A stretch of DNA of 64,000 nt from Litsea cubeba (GCA_012931725.1 CM022950.1:56582663-56646662); one strand, 5' to 3'. Positions 1-12,600 are shown, numbered from the stretch's first letter. Program-made: numbers and translations. The notes: generated by a model from the sequence alone, not told the origin.

Positions 1-405
1 GTATACACACTTTCAACCGTGCACGATCAACTTAGCATGATTTTGAGAATTTCTGACCAAAAGATAGGATTTGTGAACCAAATTTCAGATTTAACTTTGA
101 AAATTCTGAGAATCGAGAATATCGGGTGTTTATAAATCTTCTTTTGGAAAAGTTTCATTTGGTTTAAACTTTGAAAAAAAAAAGAGAAGAAAAGAAAAGA
201 ATTTTATGGGTAAATTCACTGCAAAACCCTCACGAGACAACACTCGTCCACTAGAGGTAATCTAGTGGTTTAACGGCTTGTTGCATATGCTAAATGCAAC
301 CGCGATTCCTGCGAAAGTGAGTTAGGATTCCTATTTTCAACATTTAATTTTACTTTTTACTTTTTTTTTGCTCGAGGACTAGCAAACTTTAGGTTTAGGG
401 GTATT
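1..405 (+). mobile_element. 3' internal end of an Athila/Tat-like Ty3/gypsy retrotransposon
   Basis: This non-coding stretch precedes a 3' LTR. It ends with the block TTTGCTCGAGGACTAGCAAA (369-388) followed by a purine-rich run AGGTTTAGGGG (391-401), which is the polypurine-tract context seen just before the 3' LTR of Athila/Tat elements. No coding sequence is visible. The body of the element lies to the left of the window. The PPT match is seen directly; the lineage is inferred from family knowledge. Confidence 0.6.
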
Positions 406-1755
406 TGATATATATGCATGGCATAATACTAATAACTACCATTTTATTTGAATTTACTAGTTGTTTATTTTGTCTTAAATGTTCTAATTATAGCATTTTT
501 CTTATTATGCATGAATTAGAAGGCGCTGAGCATATTTGAGCTTAATTTGGAGAGGTTTAATGCTAAAGTCCCATTTGAGAAAAGATATACACAAAGAGTA
601 TATAGGCTTGTTAGAGGAGAGCTGGAATTTCAAGTTAGAGGTCATGAGTTCAAGACTTGGAATGCTATTCTTTAGCAAGTGATCAAATCATGAAGGAAAG
701 AAGATTTTCGGAAATTTAGCCATCCTACGCAAGCTTTACTATTTTGATCATAACTTGTGACTCAAGATTCCGATTAAGGCAAGATTAGATGGTTGGAAAG
801 AGGACTCAAAGAAAAAGAATATCATGTCTCATGAGGATCTCCCAATTCTGACGTTTTGGGGGTTAAAACAGGCTATCAATTGGAGGGATATGGGGGATGA
901 TGAATTTGAAAGATTTATCTTTCTTTTTATTCTTGTATTTTTTTTTCTTTTTAAGGGGAGGCTCTCTCTTGCGCCAAGGGTAATTTAATTTTTCTTTAAT
1001 CTTTGTTAGAAAGTGAAGGTGGAGATTGAGTGGTGTAATAAACAACTTTGAAGGCTTTTAATAATGGAGATTTGCTTCTTTATTGTTGTTTGTTCTACAA
1101 TGCTTGGCTAATCCGTGGATTAGGGTGGAGGAGGAAACCAAAACCGGTGAGATCATTCCTTATTCTTCTATGTCTTGCCCTCATTATGCTTAATGATTTA
1201 AAAGATTCTCCTTCATGAATGTTATTCAACTTCTGATTTTGTAAAGATTATTGGAATGTCTTTTACTTTTTATGCTTGATCTTGACATATCATGTTTAGG
1301 TTAAATTCATTTAATGGTTTGTGCTTGATCTTGATAAATAGTGATTAGAGTTTCAACATATTGAAGTGAAGGGAGTCTTAGGTACTAATTAGAGAATTTA
1401 ATTTGTAAGAAAAAAAAGTTTTCAAAGCTAAATCTTCCGATCCAAGGCAGTTGCTTGCACATTGGATTGAGTTTGTTGGGATAAGACTATGAAGTAATTT
1501 TGGAATGATTAAATCTATTTTGGTGAAATCCAATACCCTGATCTCTCTTTCTCTGATTAATTTGTGTTTAGATTTCCTTTGATATCATTTTAGTTATTAA
1601 TTTCTTGATTAATTATGGTTTTAAAATCCCTAGTGTGAAAACTGATCGAGGATTTTTGGATCTTGTTTCTACAAATCTCTGTGCATCGACCCATATTTGC
1701 CATTATCTACTTAATAGAAAGTTGTGTGATTGCGGTTAATAATTTGAGCACATCA
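406..1755 (+). repeat. 3' LTR of the Athila/Tat-like element
   Basis: The repeat runs from TGATATATATGC, four bases after the PPT, to GAGCACATCA. Near its 3' end it has the pattern GTGCATCGACCC followed by TTTGCC, which is typical of the R/U5 end of Athila/Tat LTRs. The length is about 1.35 kb. The 5' LTR is outside the window, so the target-site duplication cannot be checked; the bases after the end are ttagt. There is no coding potential. The minus-strand ORF inside it is T/A-rich noise. Confidence 0.6.
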
Positions 1756-2400
1756 TTAGTCGTAGGACATCTTCTCATACATGGTGCTTCTCTTTTACCC
1801 TAGCTCAGGAGAAAGAAGTGGGTTTAATTATCCATAGACTAAATAGGGCATGAAGGACGCCAAAGCAAACTCACTTCAAGAACCGGAAGTGAAGGAAAGG
1901 TATACCAATTAGTGCCAGAAAAAAACTAGATATAGGGAACACTTCCCCCCTCCCAGACAGGAGAGGGAAGCCCAGGGCCTTGTCCTTCCCTTTTATAAAA
2001 AGAAACCCGAGGGAAATCTTGAATCTTTGCAGAGTGACCCAGGAAAACCAGATTGGGAGAACTGGGGGAGAAGACGATAAAACAGAGAAGATGTTAATGC
2101 AGATACTAACGTCTTCTGCTATCGTCTGATCGTCTGCGTCTGAACGGCTGATAGGGACAGAGGAAGCTACGAGGAGACTGCTCAGATTGAACTAACTAGC
2201 GTTTGGAGCCTCTGATAGTGCCGTAGCAGAGCTGCCTACTAGCTACTCAGATAGCAATCCAACAAGCAAACTCGCTAGGAAAGAGATTCTAGCCCTAAAA
2301 GAGCTACCAGCGCAGGGAAGAAAATCAATGGGAAGTACTAACACTAGGACTCTCTATCTATCCTACGCTCTTCGTCTAGAAGCTATTGAAGTAAATTTTG
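1756..2400. other. Unassigned non-coding block
   Basis: There is no open reading frame of note and no recognised repeat ends. The block is locally purine-rich and less AT-rich than its surroundings (about 1850-2330). A TATAAAA box at 1994-2000 is followed by purine-rich leader-like sequence, so a decayed LTR or promoter is possible. I could not assign it. Confidence 0.35.
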
Positions 2401-2976
2401 AGGATACCACACCCGCAAGGTTGTTCATTTGGAATCTCCGAGTGTGGCCCACTTAGAGACTCTGTTGAGAGTGAAATTTGGATTCTTTGCGGCTTAACCT
2501 AGAGAAACCATGAGTTAAATGAATGGGACTCCAAAGTTGGTACACCTTTTGAACTTCAAGCTGTTCAAAATAAACTCTGTCCATGTACATGGGGGATGCT
2601 CTAGATTCTACCATTGATTGGAAGGGAATGTGGCGCCTTCCTCTTCCTCAAAGAGTCTTTTTCTTCGGATGGAAATGCCTTAACAATCCAATCCAAGCAC
2701 GCAAATCACTACACAACATAAAAATATTTTTGATGATGCCATTTGTCTTTTTTTTTCTTTTTGATAACATAGGAACCCGCCGACCCTCCTTCAGTTGATA
2801 ATTGGTAATCCTATGGATATATAAAACCACCCACTAACCCTATGTATCGGTTAAGGCCTTTAAAGGGATTCGAAGGCCAGGATCTTCAGGTTAAAACTGG
2901 ACTTCCTAACTACACGAACATTTTAAGTGTGGGTAACATACACAACTATGGAAGAATCTATTGAGCATACCCTCTT
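2401..2976 (+). pseudogene. Old LINE ORF2 fragment: zf-RVT (reverse-transcriptase zinc-binding) domain
   Basis: Conceptual translation around 2583-2740 reads IDWKGMWRLPLPQRVFFFGW, a good match to the zf-RVT region that follows the reverse transcriptase in plant L1-type LINEs. A later stretch, SIEHTLL at about 2955-2976, is the histidine segment of the same domain. The reading frame is broken between the two by stops and T-rich slippage. The sequence resumes after the solo LTR at 5025 with CDHARAA, so one ancestral ORF was split. This copy is older and more decayed than the LINE at 5688. Confidence 0.65.
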
Positions 2977-2978
2977 GA

Positions 2979-5024
2979 TGTGATCTTTATCAATCATAAA
3001 ATACCACAAGTGCACGGGTATCTAAATGAGACAGTGGCAAGAACGGGTCGAACCCACAAGGAGCTAATTAAAGAAACTTTTAGATTAAGAAAACTAATTA
3101 ACTAACAATTAAGGAAAGTTTTGATTATTTAGAAATAAAAGAAAGCAACTAATTTAGAAATATGAAAACTACCAATTAATGAAAGTGATTAGAGCATAGG
3201 AATCCAATAAGCATCCACCAATTATTTATCAAGTAACCCTAACTTATTCCAATTTTTACTTCAAATCAAAGACAAATCAATGTTTTTAATTTGGAAAATC
3301 TAACTTTAAAAACCCCTTTTTAATTATAGAATCCAAAACCCAAAACTTCATTCACCTCATAAAAGATAAAAAAAAAAAAAACAATCTAAGCACTACCCAT
3401 CAAAAGTAAGTATAAACCATAAAAAAGATCTAAGTCCTAAGCGTGGCCTATCAAACCTAAGCATGGATAGTCAAAAATCAATTTTTATTTTCGGAAATTA
3501 AGAATGGAGATTTGCCTAGGGCACGAAGACAAGTCTATTAATCATTAAGAACATAAAGATATGCAAACAAATTAGAACTACGAGACAAATAAAAAGCAAT
3601 CACTTATCTTCATCCATCACTCTAATCAAAACTAGCCCGCCATTGCAAAGAAGACTTCTTGATTTGTCATTAAAGATTGCATCTTTACAACTTCTCCTTC
3701 AAGTACTTGTTTGGACAAGGCCCAAAGCTACTTAAAATAAAAAAATATGGAGAACTAGAACTAGAAGAGGGGAAAGAAGAAAGGGGAAGAAGAGAGAGAG
3801 AGAATGGCTTGGCCACTCTATGAAGGAGAATGGGCTTGTAGTTCTAGCCTCCTTGATGCTTCTTTTATACTTTTTGGCCTCTTGATTTTCAATGAATTAT
3901 TTTCATTCTATGACTTGATTATTGGCTTAGCTTTCAAGCAAAGCTTCTCACTTAGGTTGCAATTTGAATTGGAGATGATTTGTTACTAAGTATGGTCTCT
4001 TGGGCTCCAAGTCTTGCCAAATTGAACTCCTCAAAGATCTCTCATGTTGCCAATTTTGAAAACTTTTTGCAATTCCCGCATAGAATTATAATAGCCAACT
4101 TACTGAGGTCATATCTCCCTCAATATAGCTCCGATTTATGAAATCTTGGACTCCATGGATATCTACTCGAAAAGATCTTTCCAACAGTGCATAGATTGTG
4201 CCAATCCGATACTCGGTTTGAAAGTTATGATGATTTCAATTTTGCTGCACCTGAAAAATCCGGGAATAGTTTGTACATAAGGGAACTTCTATGTTTGGTA
4301 TGCAATGGGGTATGTGGGACCCATGTTGGACGTCCAAGGCATGTCTCGACTCTTTCTTTGCTTGTTTATTTAATTCTCTTTCTATATTTGGCATGCTTCT
4401 TTACTTGCAACTTTGACTAATCAACTCCCCTTGCAAAGTTTCTAATTTTCTCTCTTTGTTGATTTTGGTTTCCAAATTTAGCAAGTCAACACCATCTTTC
4501 CAAATCTGAGTTTCTTCTTTCTTCGTCGAGAATTTTCAACCTTTCCAACTCCACCAAGATGTCAAGATATGTGGGCCCACCATGAAGGGTGTCCCGCCTT
4601 TGATGTCTCTCGAGTTTCACCAATGCAGGTCCCACTCTTGATTTCTCCTACATAAATAAAATTAAATAATGTCAATAATAATCAAGTGTGAGGAATCTAG
4701 ATGGACATGCATGGGGCTCTACATGCCTACTTAATGCACCAAAAATACCCAACTTTCCAAAAATAACACATGGTATCAAAATTAGCAGATATGCATTAGT
4801 GAAGTTAAAAAAAACTAATTTTGGGTGATGAATGAGATGAGAACCCTAATTTCACAAAAGTCATGCAATATAATGAATTTTGACCAAATTTGACTAAGAT
4901 TCCAACTATGATGCTCAAATGCATGAAATCATGAAATTAAGTGTAATTCTATGCAATTAGCCTAATTAAGTCCACAAATGCATATAAAATGATGAATGAA
5001 AACTATAATTTTGTGGACTTATCA
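2979..5024 (-). mobile_element. Solo LTR, Athila/Tat-like, minus orientation
   Basis: This 2.05-kb insertion splits the old LINE frame between SIEHTLL and CDHARAA. Read on the minus strand it starts TGATAAGTCC and ends GATCACA. Near its end it carries GTGGGTTCGACCCG and CCCGTGCACTTGTGG, the usual 3' pattern of Athila/Tat LTRs. The sequence cctctt flanks it on both sides (2971-2976 and 5025-5030), but two or three extra bases lie at the left edge, so the duplication is imperfect. No coding region is seen; the small ORFs inside (3804-3989 and 4187-4420) have no recognisable domain. Confidence 0.55.
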
Positions 5025-5670
5025 CCTCTTTCTTTGTGATCATGCAAGGGCAGCTTAGTTTGGCTCAAATCTAGAGATGCTCTCACATTGTACTACTCAC
5101 CTCAATATTAGGGACTGGTGGACTATCTTTATGGGGCTTTGTGAATCAACAAGCCCTCTGGTTCATCCTCAAACTAAATCATGGGTTCTAGTGCTATATA
5201 TAGTGGGCCTTGTGGAAAGGTAGGAATGATTTTATATTTAAAGACATAAAAATTAACCCTAGATCCATAATATTTCTATATGCGGGCAGTTTGATTCTTC
5301 ATCCTATGGATAAGTCAAAGAAGGAGCACTGACATGAAGTTAGTCTGAGGAGCCCTAGAGGCACCATCCTAGTGTTCTCAAATGCCTCATTTAGAGGCAT
5401 GGGTGAAAAATCACACTTTGGTTTTGCCATTTGCATTGACGGTTTGTGGGTGCATGTAAGATATCTCGATGGACCCAACGTTTTCTCTCAAAAAGAAGCC
5501 GAGGCAAGAGCCATTCTATGTGCCCTAAAAAGGAAGCTACTCTGCATGGATTCCAAAAGATCCTTCTTTTGTCGGATGCCCGCGACTCGTGAGTTCATTC
5601 GGCCATTAATGTTGAATACCAATTAGTGAAGGCTAAAGTTTGTTTTCATATTAGCAATCATCTGCTAGCA
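5025..5670 (+). pseudogene. Old LINE ORF2 fragment: C-terminal RNase H-like region
   Basis: Translation continues the LINE split at 2976: CDHARAA, then RDWWTIFMGLC, then LWKGRNDFIFKD, the standard tail of zf-RVT. It is followed by an RVT_3/RNase H-like segment (5372-5560) with SNASFRGMGEKSHFGFAICI and the acidic QKEAEARAILCALK helix. Several stops and frame changes interrupt it. It is cut at 5670 by the target-site duplication of the younger LINE, and its last part should resume after 32048. It is non-functional. Confidence 0.65.
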
Positions 5671-5687
5671 ATATCAGTATCATGATG
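5671..5687. repeat. Target-site duplication of the young LINE, left copy
   Basis: The 17-bp sequence ATATCAGTATCATGATG is repeated exactly at 32032-32048, directly after the LINE poly(A) tail. This defines the LINE insertion across 26 kb of later nested insertions. Confidence 0.92.
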
Positions 5688-6728
5688 AAAATGACAGGGA
5701 CTCCTCGAATGTGTGTCAAGATTGATCTAGCTAAAGCTTATGATAGTGTCAGGTTGGAATTCCTTGAGGCAGCACTCAAATGCATGTGGTTTCCTCACCA
5801 TTTCATTAAGCTCATCATGGCGCGTGTCTCTGATGTTCATTATTCAGTTTTGGTGAATGGTAGTTATGAAGGCTATTTTAAAGGCACGAGAGGTTTGAGG
5901 CAAGGTTATCTCCATTCCTTTTTGCCATTGTGATGGAATTCTTCTCTACTTTGATGTCTCACTATGCCTCCTCCGATCTAGTTCCGACTCCATTTCGAAA
6001 GCAACAGGTGGCTATCTCTCATCTTATGTTTGTGGATGACTTGTTTGTTTTCTGCAAAGCTACAGATATTGTTGCTGTAAATCTAAGGAATTTCCTAGAA
6101 CAGTTTAAGAATTTCTCAGGCCTTGGAGTTAATTGGGGAAAGAGTGCACTCTATTTTGCAAATTGTTCTGATCAAATTCAAACCATTATCTATGATATTC
6201 TTGGTGTTCAAAAAGGAAGTTTCCCTGTTAAATATCTCGGTGTTCCCTTATCTTCAAAGAGGCTAACTTTTGCTGACTGTCAACCAATCCTTGCAAACGT
6301 TCAAAAGCGCCTGGCTGGGTGGAAGTCTAAGATTTTATCATACGCAGGGAGAGTGGAGTTGATTCGGTCAACTTTATATACTATTCATCTTTATTGGGCA
6401 GCAGTCTTTCTTATTCCTATAGCTATGCTTAATGCTCTGGACAGACAGGTACGTACGAGATTTTTTCTGGAACAATTGGTCTTCTCATTATATTCATCCT
6501 ATTGCTTGGGACTCTATTTGTCAACCTATACCTTGTGGAGGCCTGGGTATTCGATCCTTTGTAGGGACTGCCAAGGCTGCTTTGATGAGACAATTGTGGA
6601 AGGTAAACCAAAATAAGAATACTTGTTGGAATCTATGGATTAATGCTAAATACTTGAAAGGTGCTTCTGTCTGGGATGTGCCAGTGCCAAAAATTGCTTC
6701 TTGGGGATGGAAAGGAATCCTTGACCTT
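5688..6728 (+). pseudogene. Young LINE ORF2, reverse transcriptase part
   Basis: Frames at 5682-5933, 5930-6616 and 6432-6728 together encode an L1-type RT. KIDLAKAYDSV carries the first catalytic aspartate. LRQGYLHSFLPL is a damaged form of the RQGDPLSPLLF motif. FVDDLFVFCKA is the catalytic YADD-equivalent. KYLGVPLSSKRL and LAGWKSKILSYAGR are the conserved C-terminal RT motifs. There are frameshifts at about 5930 and about 6460. The N-terminal endonuclease is absent because of 5' truncation. The frame is cut at 6728 after WKGILDL by a solo LTR and continues at 9669. Confidence 0.85.
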
Positions 6729-8005
6729 TGTAAGACCCCGACCCCGCCTAAGTTTGATTATCGCTTAATTAATCTTGATTAAGTGCCTAATATGTGTTTT
6801 GGTTGATTTTGTGAGGGATTAGTTAGATTTGTGGGGTTTGACCTTAGTTAAGTAGAGTTATGGCCTTTTAATAGTTTTAATTTTTATGAGTGTGTAACTT
6901 TATGTGCATTTCATCAAACACCTTCCTTACATCATTCCCAATTAGACTCAACTTATTAGACCCAACCAAGCCCATCTTCAAAATCCAAAACAACCAAGCC
7001 CATTTCCAAGCCCAAGTCAATCTCAAGCCCTTTTCCTAAATTTCATTTTAGAGATGGACTTGCAAGCAAAATCCAACCCAAAATATCTCCTTAAAATCCC
7101 TACCCAACCGATCCTTATTCTTTCCTTCCTTCATTTCATAAATGGAGTTCATCTTCTTCATTGAACTCCTTTCATTTGTCTTCCCCAAGTCAAGAGCAAG
7201 AGGATATGCACGAGGGGCTTGGAGTTCTCCTCTTCATCTTCATCTTCATATTCTCCAACTTTCTCTTCACTCTTGATGACAGAATCACATTATGCAACTT
7301 CCATTTTCGGGATTTCTAGTTGAGGTATGAATCAACCCACCTTTCTTTGTATTTTTGAGTTCAAATAGAGTCAAGGGACTCTATGGTAGTCATATTTGCA
7401 TATTCATTAGCATTTTTCATGTGTTTTGTGTTTAGAGTTTGGTATATTTGGGAGTTTTTTGATCTCTTAAGCTTTTGGAGTGAAGAAGGCTTGGAGCCAC
7501 TTTCATCTTCTTCATCCTCTTCTACCCTTCATTGACAAGAAACCCTCTCTACCTTTTTTCTAAGTTTCTCCAAATTCAGAATCCATGAAAGAGGTAAGCA
7601 ACAAACCCTCTTAAATCATGATTTGAGTTGCATTTTAGCCTAAGAGGCTCATTTTCACTTATGCATTTCATTCTCATCACTTCTTCCATGGTTTTTCCAT
7701 TATTAGGATTTATATTTTGAGGGTTTTCATCTTTTAAGCAAGGGATTAGTAAGAGGGCATTGGAAAAGCTTAATGGAGGCAAGTATAAGCTCTAAATGTG
7801 ATTAACATAATGTAAATGCTTATTGATTTATGATAGTCAAATTTTGGTGATTTTGGTTATTTGATAAATGAATGTTTTATGATTTATGGAGTTTGATTTA
7901 ATGGAAAAAGGAGGAATGAGATTTAATGTTATGTGGGGAGCATGGAGGCTCCATAATGGTTGATTTTAAGGGTGAAGAAGAAGTTAAAAATGAAAAGAAA
8001 AAGAA

Positions 8006-8145
8006 CACTCGAGTTCTGAAACCCTAGACCGTTCGCTCGAGCGAACTGGAGCATTCACTCGAGCGACCAAGGAGTACGCTCGAGAGACCAGCTCTCTGGA
8101 TAGGGTCCGCTCGAGCAAACTTGGATCCGCTTGAGCAAACCTGAA
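8006..8145. repeat. Palindrome cluster (GCTCGAGC type) in the solo LTR
   Basis: A perfect 16-bp palindrome GTTCGCTCGAGCGAAC lies at 8031-8046. Four or more degraded copies of the form CGCTCGAGCRA or CACTCGAGCGA follow at spacings of about 20-30 bp. The cluster sits about 1.28-1.42 kb from the LTR start, the same offset as the CGATCGATCG cluster of the chromovirus LTRs in this window. Confidence 0.75.
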
Positions 8146-8387
8146 GCTGATTTTTGAGCTTCTTCTAATCCATTCCATGAGTGGATTTACCACTCTTAGC
8201 CCTTGCTAAAACACCTTAAATATTCCGAATAAATAATTAAGGTGTAAACTCTATTCCATAGTAAATTAGATTTTGTAAGAACCATATGTCCTTAAAATGG
8301 CACCCTTAACCTTAATAATTTAGCCCAATGGAAAATCACTAATCTATATACTATCCAAGAAGATTAATTAGGAGACTCAACGTACCC

Positions 8388-8396
8388 TATAAATAG
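8388..8396 (+). promoter_or_regulatory. TATA-like box in the solo LTR
   Basis: The sequence CTATAAATA fits a plant TATA box. A competing candidate is TTTCATAAATGG near 7134-7145, which is followed by CT-rich leader-like sequence and sits at about the same offset as the TATA box of the related chromovirus LTR. Which of the two is used cannot be decided from sequence. Confidence 0.3.
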
Positions 8397-9663
8397 TGAC
8401 ACCAATTGAGTAATGACACATTGACTTCTTAATCTATCTTGTATTGAATAGTAATAGTCTATATGAATAATTAAATTGGTCAATAAATGTTTTGATTTTC
8501 TTTAAATAAATTGCATCGTATCTTTAAATCGAAATTTCATCATTATCAATTTTAATTAATATAGTCGTCATATTATTCACATTATTTGATTCAACCATCT
8601 ACTTTTCAATTTGTTATTCAATTGTCATATAATTATTTAATATTTGATGAAAGACTTGAATTGAGCAACATTCGATCATTTGAGGTTATTATTCAATTTG
8701 ATTGTAAACGAGTACATAAAATGTATTCAGATTTGATTTGTTATAGATTCGATTTAGTTGGCACTACTTAGCTTCAACCTTGTGAAGCCCGACAGGGATA
8801 AACATTGTTTTAGTTATTTGAGACTGCTGCAGTATGTCATCTGGAGCACCGGAACTCTAGAACCGGGTAGTCAGTTAGCCTTTGGTTGGGCCGCTGGTGA
8901 CATCCCAACTAAATTTGCTCTTATTGAGAGGATGAGTTCATGTAGATGCCAGATTTGTATATAAATTATTGATTTGAATTTCGAAACATGGATGTATTAT
9001 TGATTTAATTTTGAAATCATGGATTTATCAATTATTGAACAAACATTTGGTTATTCTTTGTATTGATGCTTTATCAATCAATTGTTAATTATTTTATTTT
9101 GAAAACATTATGTATATCCCTTTTATTGCCTATGCTTGCCAAATCGTTGTATTTGAGATACTACTCTTGGTGTCACAGGGATCCAAGACATCGAAGAGAC
9201 TAATTAGTAATCATACAAATTAAAGATTTGTTTGGTAAGCTCATTGCTAGACAGGCGGAGTATGTATCCGAGTGGTAAATTGGTTGAGACTAAGTATTTT
9301 GTACTTCATTTAGCGTAAGGCAATGCATATGATTAGTAGTTTTGCATTTGTACCAAGATTATGTTCATTTGAGATAAACATCTAGTTGATATTCATTAGA
9401 GTACTTTTGTATTATGCATTTAAAAGATTTAGTTATTAGCTTTGTTAAAGATTACTTTGTAGTTTAATGGATTGGTTAATGGACTACTCATGGCTTTGAT
9501 ATTAATGTTATATATGCTTCCGTAATTAAATATTGATTGAATGTGAAATTTTTTCCTTCGTGAATTCGGACTTGGTTCGGAACAGGTGCGAGTTCAGGGG
9601 AGTACGCGTGTCACACCTTAGGAACCACCCTAATTAGGGAATTTTCGGGTCCGGGATGTGACA

Positions 9664-10718
9664 GCCTTCGTCTGCAAATGCTCCCCCATGTTAAATTCCT
9701 TGTTGGGAATGGGCATCTGATTAAGTCCTGGACTGATCCGTGGTTAAATGGATGAAGACTACAAGATAAATATGGTTACAAAGCTATTTATGATCTTGGC
9801 CTGGGGAATGACATCAGGGTGCACTACTTTATTGAAAATCATGAGTGGTTGTTTCCAACAACTACTTCCGCGGCTCTTATAGAAGTTTTCAGTGAGATTC
9901 CTCTTGAAATTCATCCTTGTTATGATTTTGATGATGAGCTTGTATGGACTTTGGAAGATGATGGGGCTTTCACTTTCAAATCTGCTTATAGATTGATAAC
10001 TTTGAGGCAAGATCAGAATTTGCGTTGGCCTTCTTTAATATGGTTTAAGGGCTGTATTAAAAAGCACTCCATCTGTGCATGGATGTTTTTCAGGGGAAAA
10101 TTGAAGACAAAGGACTTACTGCTTCAACGAAATGTGGCATGTGACTCTTGCTGTGTATTGTGTGATTGCACCTGGGAATCTGGATGGCATCTTATGCTTC
10201 AGTGCCCCTATTCTCTCAAATGGTCTTTGACTTCTTTGCTATCAGCATTAAACCTACTTTATATTCCATGTGATTCGCCTATAGAGTTGTTGGACTCTAT
10301 CCTATTACGAGTTGATCAGCATCAGCAGGGGCTCCAAGTGGTGACTAAATTAATTTTTTGTGCTTATGTTTGGCACATATGGGCAGAGAGGAATATGCGC
10401 ATTTTCAGAGATCAGATTGCTTTGGCCTCTTCAGTGGTTCTTCGTATTAGACATCATATTCAAAGTCGACTTTTGTACCTTGGGTATCTCTTCCTGAGAG
10501 CATCTCTTGTCATTGGAACATGCCTCCTGACTTTTATAATCCTCATCGATCCATTCCTAGTGCTTACAAAGGGTGGCGTTTATCTATTTCTTTTAATCAT
10601 CAAGCGAGTCTTGGCATCATATGGAAAGATAGTGACCAACCAATTGAGGGGGCATTACAACCAACTGTGGATTACTAGGGGATCTTTTGATTGATGAATC
10701 TTATTCCAACACATCTAT
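9664..10718 (+). pseudogene. Young LINE ORF2, zf-RVT part
   Basis: The frame resumes at 9669 with RLQMLPHVKFLVGNGH and SWTDPWLNG, then an in-frame TGA at 9753-9755. From 9819 a 200-residue open stretch gives the zf-RVT domain, including FTFKSAYRL, KHSICAWMFFRGKLKTKDLL, CDSCCVLCDCTWESGWHL and KLIFCAYVWHIWAERNMRIF. After about 10480 the frame shifts and reads into RNase H-like sequence (ASLGIIWKDS). It ends at the chromovirus TSD tctat (10714-10718). It is non-functional. Confidence 0.85.
10714..10718. repeat. Chromovirus target-site duplication, left copy (tctat)
   Basis: The 5-bp sequence TCTAT immediately before the left LTR is repeated at 31599-31603 immediately after the right LTR. Confidence 0.9.
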
Positions 10719-12422
10719 TGTCGCGACCCCGGACCGAAAGGGGAAGGATCCGAGTCCGGGAGTCGGGACAGTGGGTTGGGTGATGCCGCGCCACGTGCAT
10801 CTCTTTGGCTAAAGCGCACACGGAGTTAAAAGAATGTTTATCCGTGCACGTGATTTCCCACAGGGTTCCGCGGTGAGGATTATCTTTACACATCATCTCA
10901 CATATAACCATATCAAACATATTTTCAAGATTGCGGAAGCGTGTAGTAAACCATATTAATACCATTCAAATCCATAAACAAGACTGATTTATGGTTAACA
11001 TAACAAGATATCAGGATGAGCAATGATCAAGCATATTTTCCCCAAAAGTAAAGTTAAGTGTAATTACAAAATATCAGTTGATTAATGCTCCCAAAATAAC
11101 GGTCAACAAAGACCGTACAGCCAAGTGAAATCTAAAACAAAGATATCAAGTTCCCAAAGTGTATCGTTCTCAAGGCAAAGCCGAATGTCTACATGACATC
11201 ATCGGCTTGCCACTCAATCACTCGTTGCGGTTCACCGACCGCCTCCTCTGGCTCCTCCTCAATGGCAATAAGCTCGGGACCTGAGTACCAAAATAAATGG
11301 ATCAGACACGACGGTCTGGCAGGTGGGTGAAAAGATATGACAATAATAAAACAATGATGCTATGCAAGAGTTAAGAAAACTTGTGGATAAACAATGAACT
11401 TTATAAAAAAACAATGTATCATTTCAAAAGAAATACATATGCAATAAATCATGTAAGGTAACAAGGATTTGGAAACTATCAAGATGGCAACCCCACAAGC
11501 TAGATCCTCCCTTCACCGAAGTGAAGAGAGCGCATACCCTAACAGGATCATTGACCTCAGTCACACGAGGTGAGGAGGAACAACGATAAACAGGATCATT
11601 GGCCTCAGTCACACGAGGTGAGGAGGAACAACGATAAATATTATAATATACATATATATACTCTGCGGGACCACGGTAGCGAACCGGGTAAAAACTCTGC
11701 ACATTCCAGACTGCAGCTGACTATCAGGAGGGGAAGGAACCCCAAGTCGGGAGATCAAACCGACGAGGTCGTCCAAGCTCAGTGGTGCCGACTCATAGGT
11801 CAAATACGATAAATCAAATCATATGCATAATGAAGAACGGGGTGCCATGGGCACAAATACACATTCATCTCAAGTCGCCATATACAAGTTAGCAAAAGCT
11901 AAACATCTCACTTCTAGTACTCTTGGGACGGTCTAGTCATATCAAGTTGGTTTGAAATCCCAAAATAGGAGTTTGGTTGAAAATCGGATACAAATAGTTT
12001 TCCATACCTTTACAGGCCAACAATGGGGTTTCTAGAATTGAAACAGTGCGAATAGGGTCCCGTATGTCGGTTATGCTGAAATTTTGGTACTCTTTAAGAG
12101 TTAGGGACATTCCGGGTCCTTATACACATTGATAAATCTAGAAAACCTCATGGAGTTTCCATGATGAGGTTCCTCCTTCCTTCGGACTTCATATAATGCC
12201 TTACTCATCCTTGAATAGCATTGGGCCTCCAAACAATACCTCCACACTACAGCCCTTCACAATATACCCCAATCTTTCATGGGTTTGAATGCATCATTAT
12301 AGGTTCAATGTCTTCAAATAAGAAGATAAGGGATAGAGCTGAATTGGACTTGAGTAGGGCTTGGAATGAATCTGGAGATTAGTCTCACAATTCTCCTATT
12401 TTACAGTCTATCTCATTTCAGT

Positions 12423-12600
12423 CCGATCGATCGGACTCCTTGGCCGATCGATCGGACCTGATGGGCGATCGATCGGTCCTGAGAACCCTCTCAGTTATTT
12501 ACAGTCCGATCGATCGGACCTGACGGGCGATCGATCGGTCCTGAGAACCCTCTCAGTTATTTACAGTCCGATCGATCGGACCTGATGGGCGATCGATCGG
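12423..12600. repeat. CGATCGATCG palindrome array in the 3' LTR
   Basis: Seven copies of YCGATCGATCGG-type palindromes are present. They are arranged as pairs within a 62-65 bp unit that also contains GAGAACCCTCTCAG. The right LTR has eight copies. Confidence 0.9.

Larger units (their letters stand above)
6729..9663 (+). mobile_element. Solo LTR, Tekay-like Ty3/gypsy
   Basis: This 2.9-kb repeat starts TGTAAGACCCCGACCCCG and ends GGGATGTGACA. The flanking bases are acctt (left) and gcctt (right), a 5-bp duplication with one change. Removing it restores the LINE frame WKGILDL to RLQMLPHVKF. Its start matches the sense-strand start of the LTRs of the chromovirus at 10719-31598 (TGTAAGACCCCGACCC), so it belongs to a related family in the opposite orientation. 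No internal genes remain, as expected after LTR-LTR recombination. It holds a cluster of CTCGAG-centred palindromes at 8006-8145. Confidence 0.82.

Noticed and set aside
3804..4420. ORFs of 61 and 77 residues
   Set aside because: They lie within an Athila/Tat-like solo LTR, on the strand opposite to its sense, without any domain.
5930..6616. A separate second gene overlapping the RT frame
   Set aside because: It is the same LINE reverse transcriptase after a frameshift, not an independent gene.
11424..11812. Overlapping ORFs repeated at 29158-29546, and 13245-13683 repeated at 31020-31458
   Set aside because: They are chance ORFs inside the two copies of the chromovirus LTR on both strands, with no recognisable domain.
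12423..12600. Rho-independent terminators or tRNA-like structures
   Set aside because: These are DNA palindromes within a plant LTR; bacterial terminator logic does not apply and no tRNA fold is present.
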